A stretch of DNA of 64,000 nt, taken from Luteimonas kalidii. Its GTDB lineage: Bacteria; Pseudomonadota; Gammaproteobacteria; Xanthomonadales; Xanthomonadaceae. The notes below the pieces were generated by a model. The model saw only the letters and a list, made by a program, of their open reading frames with translations, was not told the origin of the DNA and searched no databases. Shown piece by piece: positions 20,752-29,344 of the stretch. The position numbers were made by a program, and so were the translations under genes. The stretch lies in contig NZ_JARXRO010000010.1 in assembly GCF_029887935.1 (NCBI RefSeq), positions 62,291-126,290 of the forward strand. The letters are read 5' to 3'. How positions within the stretch are numbered: position 1 is the stretch's first letter; each line of letters starts with the position of its first letter.

Positions 20752-23334
20752 GTGCGCAAGTGGTCCAGGCGTCTGCTGCGATCGGTGATAGCGGGGTTGG
20801 CGTGCGTGGTCCTGCTGGCGCTGGCGGCGTGGGGACTGCTGCGCGGCAGCCTGCCGCGGCTGGACGGGGAGGCCGCGCTCGCCGGGCTCTCGGCACCGGC
20901 CCAGATCCGTCGCGACGCGCTGGGCGTGGTCACCATCGAGGCGGCCAGCGAACGCGACGCAATGCGCGCCCTGGGCTACGTGCACGCGCAGGAACGCTAT
21001 TTCGAGATGGACCTGCTGCGGCGCACGGCCGCCGGCGAACTGTCGGCCCTGTTCGGGCCGATGGCGCTGGATGTCGACCGCCACCATCGCGTGCACCGGA
21101 TGCGCGCACGCGTGGACGCGCGGCTGGACGCGATCGCCGGCGGCCAGCGGCCCCTGCTGGACGCCTACGCCGAAGGCGTCAACGCCGGCCTGTCGGCGCT
21201 GCGCGTGCGTCCCTGGCCCTACCTGCTGCTGCGCCAGCGGCCGCAGCCCTGGCGACCCGCCGACACGGCCCTGGCCGGCTACGCGATGTACTTCGACCTG
21301 CAGGACGCGACCAACGCGCGCGAACTGGCGATGTGGACCCTGGAGCCGCACCTGCCCGAGCCGCTGTACGCGCTGCTCGCGCATCCGGGCAGCGACTGGG
21401 ACGCGCCCCTGACCGGCGAACCGTTCGGCGATGCCGTGTTGCCGGGCGCCGACGAGGTCGACCTGCGCCGGCTGCCGGCACCCCAGGCCCGGGACGGCGC
21501 GGCACGTGCCGGCGACGCGTCGCGGGACGATGCGTTCGCAACCCGCCTGCAGCCATCGAGCAACGTCACAGCTCCGCCCCTCGCAGCGACGCAGGCCGAA
21601 GCCGGCAACGGACCGTTCGCCGCCGCCCCGTCCTCGCCGGCCAGGAGCGACCTGCGCCCGGGCAGCAACAACTTCGCCGTCTCGGGCGCGCTGACCGCCG
21701 ACGGCCGCGCGATCGTCGCCGACGACATGCACCTCGGCCTGCGGGCGCCCAACCTCTGGTTCCGCGCCCGCCTGCGCTGGCCCGACGCGCGCGCACCCGG
21801 CGGACGCGTCGACGTGCAGGGGCTCACCCTGCCCGGACTGCCCGCGATCGTCGCCGGCAGCAATGGCCACGTCGCCTGGGGCTACACCAACAGCTACGCC
21901 GACACGCTCGACTGGGCGCTCGAACGCCCCTGCACCGCCGCCGGGGCCGGCGCCGGGTGCAGTCCGGTCACGGTGCACGCGGAAGCGATCGCCGTCGCCG
22001 GTGCCGACTCCGTGCCCTTCGAAGTGCGCGAGACGTCCTGGGGTCCGGTGCTGCACGACCGGCCCGACGGCCAGGTGCTGTCGCTGCGCTGGACGGCGCA
22101 CCTGCCGCGGTCGCTCGACCTGGGCCTGATGCAGTTCGCGTACGCCGCCTCGGTCGACGACGTGCTGGCGCAGGCCGATCGCGCCGCGATCCCCACCCAG
22201 AACCTGGTGGTGGGCGATGCCGACGGGGACATCGCCTGGCGACTGCTCGGCCCCGTGCCTGCCCGCAGCGGCGATTGCCGGCGGCGACTGCCTGCGCGGA
22301 TGAACGACACCGACATGCCCGCGCCCGGCACGCGGACCTCTACCGATGCGGAGCCGCCGTCGGGAGCCCGCGCGCGCGGAACCATCGCGCCGTCCTGCGC
22401 CCCCTGGGCCAACGTCACCGACGCCGCGCCGGTCGTCCGCTCCCCGGATGCGGACCGCCTCTGGACCGCCAACGCCCGCGTGGTGTCCGGCGAGACGCTG
22501 TCGCGCATCGGCGACGGCGGCTACGCACTCGGCGCGCGTCAACGGCAGATCCGCGATGCGCTGCAGTCGGGGCGCCGCTTCACCGAGGCGGACCTGCTGG
22601 CGCTCCAGCTCGACGACCGCGCCCTGCTGATGACGCGTTGGCGCGACCTGCTGGTGGCGCTCGCCGCGGCGGACGACGCCCCACCCCCACTGCGCAACCT
22701 CGCCACGGCGACCGCCGACTGGACCGGTCGCGCCAGCGTCGATTCGGCCGGCTACCGCATCGTGCGCGCCTGGCGGCAGGCGGTGCATGCGCGCCTGCTG
22801 GACGGGCTGACCGCGCCGGCGCGCGCGGCCCTGGGCGCGGACTTCATCCTCCCCGACCTGCCCCAGTTCGAGGGCGTGGCCTGGCCGCTCGTGCAGCAGC
22901 GTCCCGCACACCTGCTGCCGCGCGGCTTCGACAGCTGGCCGGCGCTGTTCGCCGACGCGGCGCGCGAGGTCGACGACGAGCTCTCGGCCAGCGGTCCGTT
23001 GCGCGCGCGCACCTGGGGTGAGCGCAACACGGCGGCGATCTGCCACCCGCTCGCCGGCGCCGTTCCGCTGGGCAAACGCCTGCTGTGCATGCCCGCCGAC
23101 CGCCTGCCGGGGGATGCGATGATGCCGCGGGTGCAGGGCCCGTCGTTCGGAGCCTCCGAACGCATGGTCGTCTCGCCCGGTCACGAGGGCGACGGCATCC
23201 TGCACATGCCAGGCGGCCAGAGCGGACATCCGCTCTCGCCGTTCTGGGGCGCCGGCCACGACGACTGGGTCCAAGGCCGCGCGTCGCCGTTCCTGCCCGG
23301 GGCCGCGCGACACACCCTGGTGTTGCAGCCCTGA
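20752..23334 (+). CDS. Penicillin acylase-family Ntn hydrolase (PvdQ/acylase-like)
   Basis: An exported amide hydrolase made as one chain and cleaved autocatalytically. An RKWSRRLLRS start and a hydrophobic helix to about residue 35 give a signal peptide. The alpha chain is followed by a long low-complexity Ala/Asp/Pro spacer (about 225-300), then the catalytic N-terminal Ser305 in RPGSNNFAVSG. The beta chain includes VADDMHLGLRAPNLW and the oxyanion region VAGSNGHVAWGYTNSYAD. The GTG at 20752 has GGGGAG six bases upstream; a GTG at 20746 is also possible. Substrates in this family include beta-lactams, acyl-homoserine lactones and cyclic lipopeptides, and the sequence does not decide between them. 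Confidence 0.88.
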   Translation: MRKWSRRLLRSVIAGLACVVLLALAAWGLLRGSLPRLDGEAALAGLSAPAQIRRDALGVVTIEAASERDAMRALGYVHAQERYFEMDLLRRTAAGELSALFGPMALDVDRHHRVHRMRARVDARLDAIAGGQRPLLDAYAEGVNAGLSALRVRPWPYLLLRQRPQPWRPADTALAGYAMYFDLQDATNARELAMWTLEPHLPEPLYALLAHPGSDWDAPLTGEPFGDAVLPGADEVDLRRLPAPQARDGAARAGDASRDDAFATRLQPSSNVTAPPLAATQAEAGNGPFAAAPSSPARSDLRPGSNNFAVSGALTADGRAIVADDMHLGLRAPNLWFRARLRWPDARAPGGRVDVQGLTLPGLPAIVAGSNGHVAWGYTNSYADTLDWALERPCTAAGAGAGCSPVTVHAEAIAVAGADSVPFEVRETSWGPVLHDRPDGQVLSLRWTAHLPRSLDLGLMQFAYAASVDDVLAQADRAAIPTQNLVVGDADGDIAWRLLGPVPARSGDCRRRLPARMNDTDMPAPGTRTSTDAEPPSGARARGTIAPSCAPWANVTDAAPVVRSPDADRLWTANARVVSGETLSRIGDGGYALGARQRQIRDALQSGRRFTEADLLALQLDDRALLMTRWRDLLVALAAADDAPPPLRNLATATADWTGRASVDSAGYRIVRAWRQAVHARLLDGLTAPARAALGADFILPDLPQFEGVAWPLVQQRPAHLLPRGFDSWPALFADAAREVDDELSASGPLRARTWGERNTAAICHPLAGAVPLGKRLLCMPADRLPGDAMMPRVQGPSFGASERMVVSPGHEGDGILHMPGGQSGHPLSPFWGAGHDDWVQGRASPFLPGAARHTLVLQP

Positions 23335-23509
23335 GGCGGACGGCCGGCGCATGGGCATGTCGCGTTCACCGCCGCCCTGCTAGCGTATCGGCACCCCGCC
23401 ATGCGCCGGCCGCCGCCCCCGACACGTGCCCCCGCCTGACCTGCCCCTCCGTGTTTCCGCGTTACCTGACGCAAGAACCACGAGTCCGCCCGCAGCCGTC
23501 GGGTTACGC

Positions 23510-24214
23510 ATGATCGAATTCGGACATCTGACCCACGTCGGTCTGCGCCGCGAGCTGAACGAAGACACCTATTACGGCGACAGCGAGCTGGGGCTGTGGC
23601 TGGTGGCCGACGGCATGGGCGGGCATGAATACGGCGAGGTCGCCAGTGCGCTCGCGCGCGAGACGATCGTGCGCGAGACCCGCCAGGGCACGCCGCTGCA
23701 GCAGGCGATCCGGATCGCGGACGAGGAGATCATCCGCGCCTCGCGCCAGCGCAACGACGCCCTGCCGATGGGCACCACCGTGGTCGCCGCGCGCGTGGTC
23801 GGCAACCGCTTCGAGGTGGCGTGGGTGGGCGACAGCCGCGCGTACCTGTGGCGTGAGGGGAAGCTCGCCCAGCTCTCCCACGACCACAGCTACGTCCAGG
23901 AGCTGATCGCCCAGGGCGCGATCAGCCTCGACCAGGCGCGCAGCCATCCGCATCGCAACGTGGTCACGCAGGCGCTGGGCGTGACCGAGCCGCAGTCGCT
24001 CAACGTCGAGACCCTGTCGGGCGAGCTGGCCCCGGGGTCGCAGCTGCTGCTGTGCAGCGACGGGCTGACCGAGGAGGTCGACGACGGCGGCATCTCGCGG
24101 GTGCTCGCGCACACCGAATGCAGCGCGCAGGAATGCGTCGACGGCCTGGTCGCCGCCGCGCTGGATGGTGGCGGTTCGGACAACGTCACGGTGGTGCTGG
24201 TCCGCAGCCACTGA
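23510..24214 (+). CDS. PP2C-type Ser/Thr protein phosphatase
   Basis: Metal-dependent protein phosphatase of 234 residues, the bare catalytic domain found in bacterial Stp/PrpC proteins. Motifs in order: NEDTYYGD (metal Asp), VADGMGGHEYGEVAS, GTTVVAARV, WVGDSRAYLWR, SDGLTEEVDD and GGSDNVTVVLV. No membrane segment or sensor domain. The ATG at 23510 has no obvious ribosome site; the family-like start IEFGHLTHVG follows directly. No Ser/Thr kinase gene is adjacent, so the partner kinase is encoded elsewhere. It converges with dnaQ, and a short GC hairpin overlaps its stop. Confidence 0.93.
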   Translation: MIEFGHLTHVGLRRELNEDTYYGDSELGLWLVADGMGGHEYGEVASALARETIVRETRQGTPLQQAIRIADEEIIRASRQRNDALPMGTTVVAARVVGNRFEVAWVGDSRAYLWREGKLAQLSHDHSYVQELIAQGAISLDQARSHPHRNVVTQALGVTEPQSLNVETLSGELAPGSQLLLCSDGLTEEVDDGGISRVLAHTECSAQECVDGLVAAALDGGGSDNVTVVLVRSH

Positions 24215-24260
24215 CCCGCCTGACGGCGGGTTCGACCGGCCGTTCCCGGCACACGGGCGA

Positions 24261-24998
24261 TCAGGCCGTGGCCGCGATCGTCCCTTCGTCCGCGACGTCC
24301 ACCAGGTCCCAGAGGCTGCGCCCGGCCTTGCCCCGGATCGCCTCGACCCGCGCCAGGTGCAAGGCACGATCTTCGTCGGGCACGACCAGGACCGGGCGCG
24401 GTCCCGAAGGCGCCACCGGTACCACGACCTGTCCGCGGGACGCGGCGCCGCGCTCGGGCGCGGTGAACCCGATCTCCCCCTGCCCCGCCGTCAGCGCCAG
24501 CCACGCCTCCGCCAGAAGCTGCGCGTCGAGCAGCGCGCCGTGCAGCTGGCGGTGCGAATTGTCCACGCCCAGTCGCCGGCACAGGGCATCGAGCGAATTG
24601 CGTTGTCCCGGATAGCGCTGCCGCGCGAGCTCCAGCGAATCGAGCACGGTCACGCGATCGCGCAGCCGGCCGTAGCGCTCGCCCAGCAGCGACAGTTCGT
24701 GTTCCAGGAAGCCCATGTCGAACGCGGCGTTGTGGATCACGAGTTCCGCGCCGTCGACGAAGGCGAGGAACTCGTCCGCCACCTCGCCGAATCTCGGCTT
24801 GTCGGCCAGGAACTCCAGGGTCAGGCCGGTCACTTCCTGCGCCCCGGGCTCGAACTCGCGTTCGGGATTGAGGTAGTGGTGGAAGGTGCGCCCGGTCGGT
24901 CGGCGCTCGACCAGCTCGATGCAGCCGATCTCCACCACGCGGTTGCCCTTGCGCCATTCAAGGCCGGTGGTTTCGGTGTCGAGGATGATGTGGCGCAT
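24261..24998 (-). CDS. dnaQ: DNA polymerase III epsilon subunit
   Basis: 3-to-5-prime proofreading exonuclease of the replicative polymerase. 245 residues, normal length. DEDDh residues are visible: Asp7 and Glu9 in LDTETTG, Asp in HNAAFD, and His and Asp in HGALLDAQ. The C-terminal tail that binds the alpha subunit (after an Ala/Pro/Val linker) is present (LWDLVDV). It lies 56 bp downstream of rnhA on the same strand, in the same order as in E. coli, although there rnhA and dnaQ are divergent. Confidence 0.97.
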   Translation of the reverse strand: MRHIILDTETTGLEWRKGNRVVEIGCIELVERRPTGRTFHHYLNPEREFEPGAQEVTGLTLEFLADKPRFGEVADEFLAFVDGAELVIHNAAFDMGFLEHELSLLGERYGRLRDRVTVLDSLELARQRYPGQRNSLDALCRRLGVDNSHRQLHGALLDAQLLAEAWLALTAGQGEIGFTAPERGAASRGQVVVPVAPSGPRPVLVVPDEDRALHLARVEAIRGKAGRSLWDLVDVADEGTIAATA

Positions 24999-25054
24999 GG
25001 TCGGGTTCCGGAATCAGGCAGGCCGGCGCGCACCGCGCGCGCCGCGGGACGGCG

Positions 25055-25534
25055 TCAGCCGTGGCGCAGGGACGGTGCGGGCGTCGCCACGACGGCGGCG
25101 GCGCGCTGGCGCACGGCCTCGTCGCGCGCCAGCACGTCGACGCGTTCGTTGTCGGGATCGCCCGAGTGGCCCTTCACCCAGCGCCAGTCGATGGCATGGC
25201 GGGTACAGGCCGCGTGCAGGCGCTCCCACAGGTCGCGGTTCTTCACCGGGTCGCCGCCGGCGGTGCGCCAGTTGCGTCGCACCCAGTTCGGCATCCACTG
25301 GGTGATGCCCTGGCGCACGTACTGGGAGTCGGTGTACAGGATCACTTCGCAGGGCCGGCTGAGGGTTTCCAGCGCGGCGATCGCGGCCATCAGCTCCATG
25401 CGGTTGTTGGTCGTCAGCGGCTCGCCGCCAACCACCTCGCGTTCCTTGTCGCCATAGCGCAGCAGCGCGGCCCAGCCCCCGGGGCCGGGGTTGCCGAGGC
25501 AGGCGCCGTCGGTGTGGATCCCGACCTCGCTCAT
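25055..25534 (-). CDS. rnhA: Ribonuclease HI
   Basis: Cleaves RNA in RNA:DNA hybrids during replication and R-loop removal. 159 residues. The catalytic acids lie in [14 protein letters not shown] (Asp9), NRMELMAA (Glu47), YTDSQYV (Asp69) and GDPDNERVD (about Asp133). The ATG at 25534 overlaps the stop of the preceding methyltransferase-like gene (ATGA), indicating coupled translation. Confidence 0.97.
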   Translation of the reverse strand: MSEVGIHTDGACLGNPGPGGWAALLRYGDKEREVVGGEPLTTNNRMELMAAIAALETLSRPCEVILYTDSQYVRQGITQWMPNWVRRNWRTAGGDPVKNRDLWERLHAACTRHAIDWRWVKGHSGDPDNERVDVLARDEAVRQRAAAVVATPAPSLRHG

Positions 25535-26205
25535 GCCGCCGCGGCACCGGTCGGCAGGGGCAGCGCGCGTCGTTGCCGCACCGGCGTGAGCGGGAACGCG
25601 CGCTTCTCGGCGCGCAGCAGGTAGGCCGCCCGCAGCCCGGCGCCCTGCTGGGGCGAGGGCGCGGTGTGCACCTTCCAGGTCGGGCCGAGGCCCTGCGACA
25701 CCGGCTCGGGCGCCAGCCCCGCCTGGCGCAGGCGCCTGCGCCAGGCCAGCGGTTCGGACGCGCTGACGCCGCTGCCCCGCCAGCGCCAGCGGTAGGGCGC
25801 CAGCGGGTTGAGCACGAACAGCCACAGGCGGCCGCCGTTCACCAGCAGGCGCGCGGCCTCGTCCAGCAGTTCGGCGCCACAGGGGCCGGATGGCCGTGCC
25901 ACGTGCTGCAGGACCACCGCACCGAAGGCTTCGCTGGGCAGCGGCAGGGGCAACCCGCAGGACACGGGTCCGGACCACTGTCCGATCCCGTCGGGATGCA
26001 GGCACAGCCCGCGTCCGGCACCATCCGGGACCGCCCGTTCGACCGGCCCGCACCACAGCCAGGGCAGGCCGGGCCGGTCGGCCAGGGCGTGGGTGACGGC
26101 CTCCCGTTCGCTGTCCAGGACCGCCCGACCGGAATCGGACTGGAACCAGGCGTGCAGGTCGGGGCCGGTTTGACGGGCCGGGAGCGGAGCGGGCATGGTC
26201 ACCAT
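25531..26205 (-). CDS. YafS-like class I methyltransferase fold protein, degenerate SAM site
   Basis: A 224-residue protein occupying the position of yafS in the E. coli gloB-yafS-rnhA neighbourhood. The late methyltransferase segments are recognisable ([16 protein letters not shown], then [22 protein letters not shown]). The usual glycine-rich motif I is not: the equivalent region reads [15 protein letters not shown]. The ATG at 26205 has GGGGAG eight bases upstream, preferred over the ATG at 26196. It is divergent from gloB with only 27 bp between the starts, so the two promoters must overlap. Activity is unknown; it may bind SAM weakly or not at all. Confidence 0.8.
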   Translation of the reverse strand: MVTMPAPLPARQTGPDLHAWFQSDSGRAVLDSEREAVTHALADRPGLPWLWCGPVERAVPDGAGRGLCLHPDGIGQWSGPVSCGLPLPLPSEAFGAVVLQHVARPSGPCGAELLDEAARLLVNGGRLWLFVLNPLAPYRWRWRGSGVSASEPLAWRRRLRQAGLAPEPVSQGLGPTWKVHTAPSPQQGAGLRAAYLLRAEKRAFPLTPVRQRRALPLPTGAAAA

Positions 26206-26232
26206 TCTATAGGCTCCCCGGACCCGACCCCG

Positions 26233-26997
26233 ATGCAGCCGACACCGATCCCTGCCCTGTCCGACAACTACATCTGGTCGCTGGGGGACGGAGACGGCGA
26301 CTGGCTGCTGATCGATCCCGGCGACGCAGAGCCCGTGATGGCGGCCCTCGGTGATCGCCCGCCGCCCCGGGCGATCCTGCTGACCCACCATCACGACGAC
26401 CACATCGGCGGCGTGCCCGCGCTGCTCGCGCATTGGCCGGGGGTCCCGGTGCATGCCCCCGCGGATCCGAGGATCGGCCACGCCGATCGTCGGATCGGGG
26501 GAGGCGACCATGTGGACGCGGGCCGCTGGCGCTTCGAAGTCCTGGCGACGCCGGGGCATACCGTGAGCCACATCGCATTCCACGGCCATGGCCTCTTGTT
26601 CTCCGGCGATACCCTGTTCAGCCTTGGCTGTGGTCGCCTGTTCGAAGGTACGCCCCGCGACATGCTGGGTTCCCTCGACCGGCTGGCCGCCCTGCCCGAT
26701 ACGACCCTGGTCTGCTGCGGGCACGAGTACACGCTGGCCAACGCCGCCTTCGCGCGCGTGGTCGACCCCGACAACGCGGCGCTGCGACGCCGCCAGGCAC
26801 AGGCCACCACGATGCGCGACCAAGGACACCCCACCCTGCCCTCCACTTTGGGCGAGGAGCGCGCCTGCAACCCGTTCCTGCGGATCGACGCGCCTGCCGT
26901 GCGCGCATCCGTGGCCGCGCGCGCACCGGCCGCCGCCAGCGACCGGGTCGAGGCCTTCGCCGAATTGCGGCGCTGGAAGGACGGCTTCCGCGCATGA
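26233..26997 (+). CDS. gloB: Hydroxyacylglutathione hydrolase (glyoxalase II)
   Basis: Hydrolyses S-D-lactoylglutathione to D-lactate and glutathione, completing methylglyoxal detoxification. 254 residues. The metallo-beta-lactamase zinc motif THHHDDH is at 51-57, followed by ATPGHT, GDTLFSLGCGR and CGHEYT, all diagnostic of GloB. Its stop overlaps the mltD start (ATGA). A ribosome site is not obvious. Confidence 0.96.
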   Translation: MQPTPIPALSDNYIWSLGDGDGDWLLIDPGDAEPVMAALGDRPPPRAILLTHHHDDHIGGVPALLAHWPGVPVHAPADPRIGHADRRIGGGDHVDAGRWRFEVLATPGHTVSHIAFHGHGLLFSGDTLFSLGCGRLFEGTPRDMLGSLDRLAALPDTTLVCCGHEYTLANAAFARVVDPDNAALRRRQAQATTMRDQGHPTLPSTLGEERACNPFLRIDAPAVRASVAARAPAAASDRVEAFAELRRWKDGFRA

Positions 26998-28370
26998 GGG
27001 CGCGGTCGGTGATGGCCGGGCTGGCGCTGCTGTGTGCGCTGGCGGGACCGGCCATGGCGGGCCACGACGCGGCCCCGGCGCCACCCGCGACCGGATCCAT
27101 GGTTGACGCGGAGACTGCCCCGACTGCAGGCGTGGCCGATGCCGCACCCACGCCGCCGGCAGACGGCGGACGGCTCCCGGACGCAGCGCCCGATGCGGCC
27201 GCTGGCACCCCGGTTCCGGACGCCGCACAGGACCTGGCCGCGGCACGCCCCGCGCCCGCAGGCATGCGCAGCGGCCTCGAGGTCTACCGCAGCTTCCGCG
27301 AAGGCCTCGCCGATCCGGTCTGCGAACCGGGCGCCAGCGACCGGTGGCGACACCATTTCGCCAATGCGCCGGCACAGCTGGCGGCGCCCGGCAGCGACGT
27401 GCTGCCCCTGTTCGGCTACGTGGTCGATCGCCTGCGCGAGGCCCACCTGCCGACCGAGTTCGCGCTCATCCCGTTCGTGGAAAGCGGATACCGGCCCGGC
27501 GCCCGTTCCGCCCAGGGCCCGGCCGGGCTGTGGCAGTTCATCTCGCTCACCGCGCGCAACCACAAGGTCGCGGTGCGCCCCGGCTACGACGGCCGGCTGT
27601 CGCCAGTGGACTCCACCGAGGCCGCGGTGCGCTACCTCAAGACCCTGCACGGCATGTTCGCCGGCGACTGGAGACTGGCGGTGATGGCGTACAACGCCGG
27701 CGAATACCGGCTGCTGGGGGCCTTGCGCCGCGCCGGCCAGCGACCGGCCGACGCCGATCCCGCCAGCCTGCCGATGCCCGCGATCACCCTGTCGTACGTG
27801 CGCAAGCTGCATGCACTGTCCTGCCTGCTGACCGAATCCGGGGATCGCGACGCCTGGCTGCAGGCGCTCGACCGCCCCGTGCCGGTGCTGACCGCGGCCG
27901 AGGTCCCGGTGCAGCTGGCCTCCCTCGACGGCATCGCGCGGCGACACGGCGCGGACGCCACCCAGCTGCGGCGGCTCAATCCGGTATACGCCGACGGCCG
28001 CATCGCGCGCGCCGGTAGCGATCGCGCACGCGTGCTGCTGCCGGCCAGGCAGGCCCAGGCCCTGCTCGCCGCGCATCCGGCCGCCCCCGCGGCGGCGCCT
28101 GCGCAGGCACCCGCGCGCGCGCTGGCCGCCGACGATCTGTCCGACGCCATGGCCGATGCCTCCGCCCACCTCGAACCGGCACCACGCACCCATGTCGTGG
28201 CCCGCGGCGAATCCGCCTGGCGCATCGCCGGACGCTACGGCGTGGAGCTGGCCGAACTGCTCGGGCGCAACGGCCTGGACGCGCGCGGCGTCCTGCGGCC
28301 GGGCATGGTGCTGCAGATCGACCCGGTCGGCCCCGCGCCCGGAGCGGCCGCGAGCACCGTGGCAGAATAG
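26994..28370 (+). CDS. mltD: Membrane-bound lytic murein transglycosylase D
   Basis: Cleaves the MurNAc-GlcNAc bond of peptidoglycan. 458 residues: signal peptide ending near AMAG (residue 23), an Ala/Pro/Asp-rich linker to about 90, an SLT domain with catalytic Glu163 in PFVESGY, the GPAGLWQF and MAYNAGEYR motifs, and a single C-terminal LysM module ([17 protein letters not shown]). Most MltD proteins have two or more LysM modules, so this is a short form. No lipobox Cys is seen despite the family name. Start coupled to gloB. Confidence 0.92.
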   Translation: MRARSVMAGLALLCALAGPAMAGHDAAPAPPATGSMVDAETAPTAGVADAAPTPPADGGRLPDAAPDAAAGTPVPDAAQDLAAARPAPAGMRSGLEVYRSFREGLADPVCEPGASDRWRHHFANAPAQLAAPGSDVLPLFGYVVDRLREAHLPTEFALIPFVESGYRPGARSAQGPAGLWQFISLTARNHKVAVRPGYDGRLSPVDSTEAAVRYLKTLHGMFAGDWRLAVMAYNAGEYRLLGALRRAGQRPADADPASLPMPAITLSYVRKLHALSCLLTESGDRDAWLQALDRPVPVLTAAEVPVQLASLDGIARRHGADATQLRRLNPVYADGRIARAGSDRARVLLPARQAQALLAAHPAAPAAAPAQAPARALAADDLSDAMADASAHLEPAPRTHVVARGESAWRIAGRYGVELAELLGRNGLDARGVLRPGMVLQIDPVGPAPGAAASTVAE

Positions 28371-28396
28371 CGCCCGGTCCACATCGCGAGTTCTCC

Positions 28397-29194
28397 ATGG
28401 GTTTCCTGCAAGGCAAGCGCGCACTCATCACCGGCATCGCCAGCCAGCGTTCGATCGCCAACGGCATCGCCGAGGCCATGCACCGCGAGGGCGCCGAACT
28501 CGCCTTCAGCTACCAGAACGAGAAGCTGAAATCGCGCGTGGAGGAGGTGGCCGCGAAGCTCGGTGGCGGGCCTTCGTTCCCGCTCGACGTCACCGACGAC
28601 GCCCAGATCGACGCCCTGTTCGCCGGGCTCGGCCAGCATTGGCCCGACGGCTTCGACATCCTGATCCACGCCATCGCCTACGCCCCGCGCGAGGCGATCG
28701 CCGGCGGTTTCCTCGACGGGCTGACGCGCGAGAACTTCGCCATGGCCCACGACATCTCGGCCTATTCGCTTTCGGCGCTGGCCAGGGGCGCGCGACCGAT
28801 GATGCAGGGCCGCCAGGGCGCGATCCTGACCCTGAGCTACCTCGGCGCCGAGCGTGCGCTGCAGAGCTACAACGTGATGGGCGTGGCCAAGGCGGCGCTC
28901 GAAGCCAGCGTGCGCTACCTGGCACTGAACCTCGGGCCGGAGGGCATCCGCGTCAACGCGATCTCCGCGGGGCCGATCAAGACCCTGGCCGCGGCCGGCA
29001 TCGGCGGCTTCCGCAAGATCCTGGGCCATGTCGAGGCCAACGCGCCGATCCGTCGCACCGTGACGATCGAGGACGTCGGCAACGCGGCCGCCTTCCTGTG
29101 CTCGGACCTCGCCTCGGGCATCACCGGCGAAGTCACCTACGTGGACGGCGGCTACAACATCCTCGGCATGACCGGGCTCGACGAGGGCGAGTAG
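28397..29194 (+). CDS. fabI: Enoyl-ACP reductase (NADH), FabI
   Basis: Final reduction of each fatty-acid elongation cycle and the triclosan target. 265 residues, SDR fold. The nucleotide site is [15 protein letters not shown], and the catalytic Tyr148, Tyr158 and Lys165 lie in [22 protein letters not shown] with the Y-x6-K spacing of FabI. It follows mltD by 26 bp and may be read through from it. A bidirectional terminator follows about 90 bp downstream. Confidence 0.97.
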   Translation: MGFLQGKRALITGIASQRSIANGIAEAMHREGAELAFSYQNEKLKSRVEEVAAKLGGGPSFPLDVTDDAQIDALFAGLGQHWPDGFDILIHAIAYAPREAIAGGFLDGLTRENFAMAHDISAYSLSALARGARPMMQGRQGAILTLSYLGAERALQSYNVMGVAKAALEASVRYLALNLGPEGIRVNAISAGPIKTLAAAGIGGFRKILGHVEANAPIRRTVTIEDVGNAAAFLCSDLASGITGEVTYVDGGYNILGMTGLDEGE

Positions 29195-29284
29195 TCCGGC
29201 GTGGTGGCAGGCGCACGCGGTGCGCCTGCAGGCCGGCGCGGTGTGCCGCCCGCGTCGCGGCTTCCGGCCCAGTTCCAGCGCAAA

Positions 29285-29315
29285 CAAAAAAGCCCGGCCA
29301 TGGCCGGGCTTTTTC
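29285..29315. terminator. Bidirectional rho-independent terminator between fabI and ppiD
   Basis: Perfect palindrome AGCCCGGCCATGGCCGGGCT at 29291-29310, preceded by five A (29286-29290) and followed by TTTT. It serves both converging genes. Confidence 0.93.
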
Positions 29316-29344
29316 TTCGTTGCCGGATCGTGCCCGACGATGAC

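Noticed and set aside
16806-20936. Very long open frame antisense to parC
   Set aside because: An artefact of high GC and codon bias; the sense strand encodes an unmistakable ParC and the antisense product is low-complexity Arg/Gln/Ala.
24214-24231. Hairpin ACCCGCC-TGAC-GGCGGGT at the PP2C stop as a terminator
   Set aside because: Short 7-bp stem, no T-run, overlaps the coding end; not strong enough for a separate feature.
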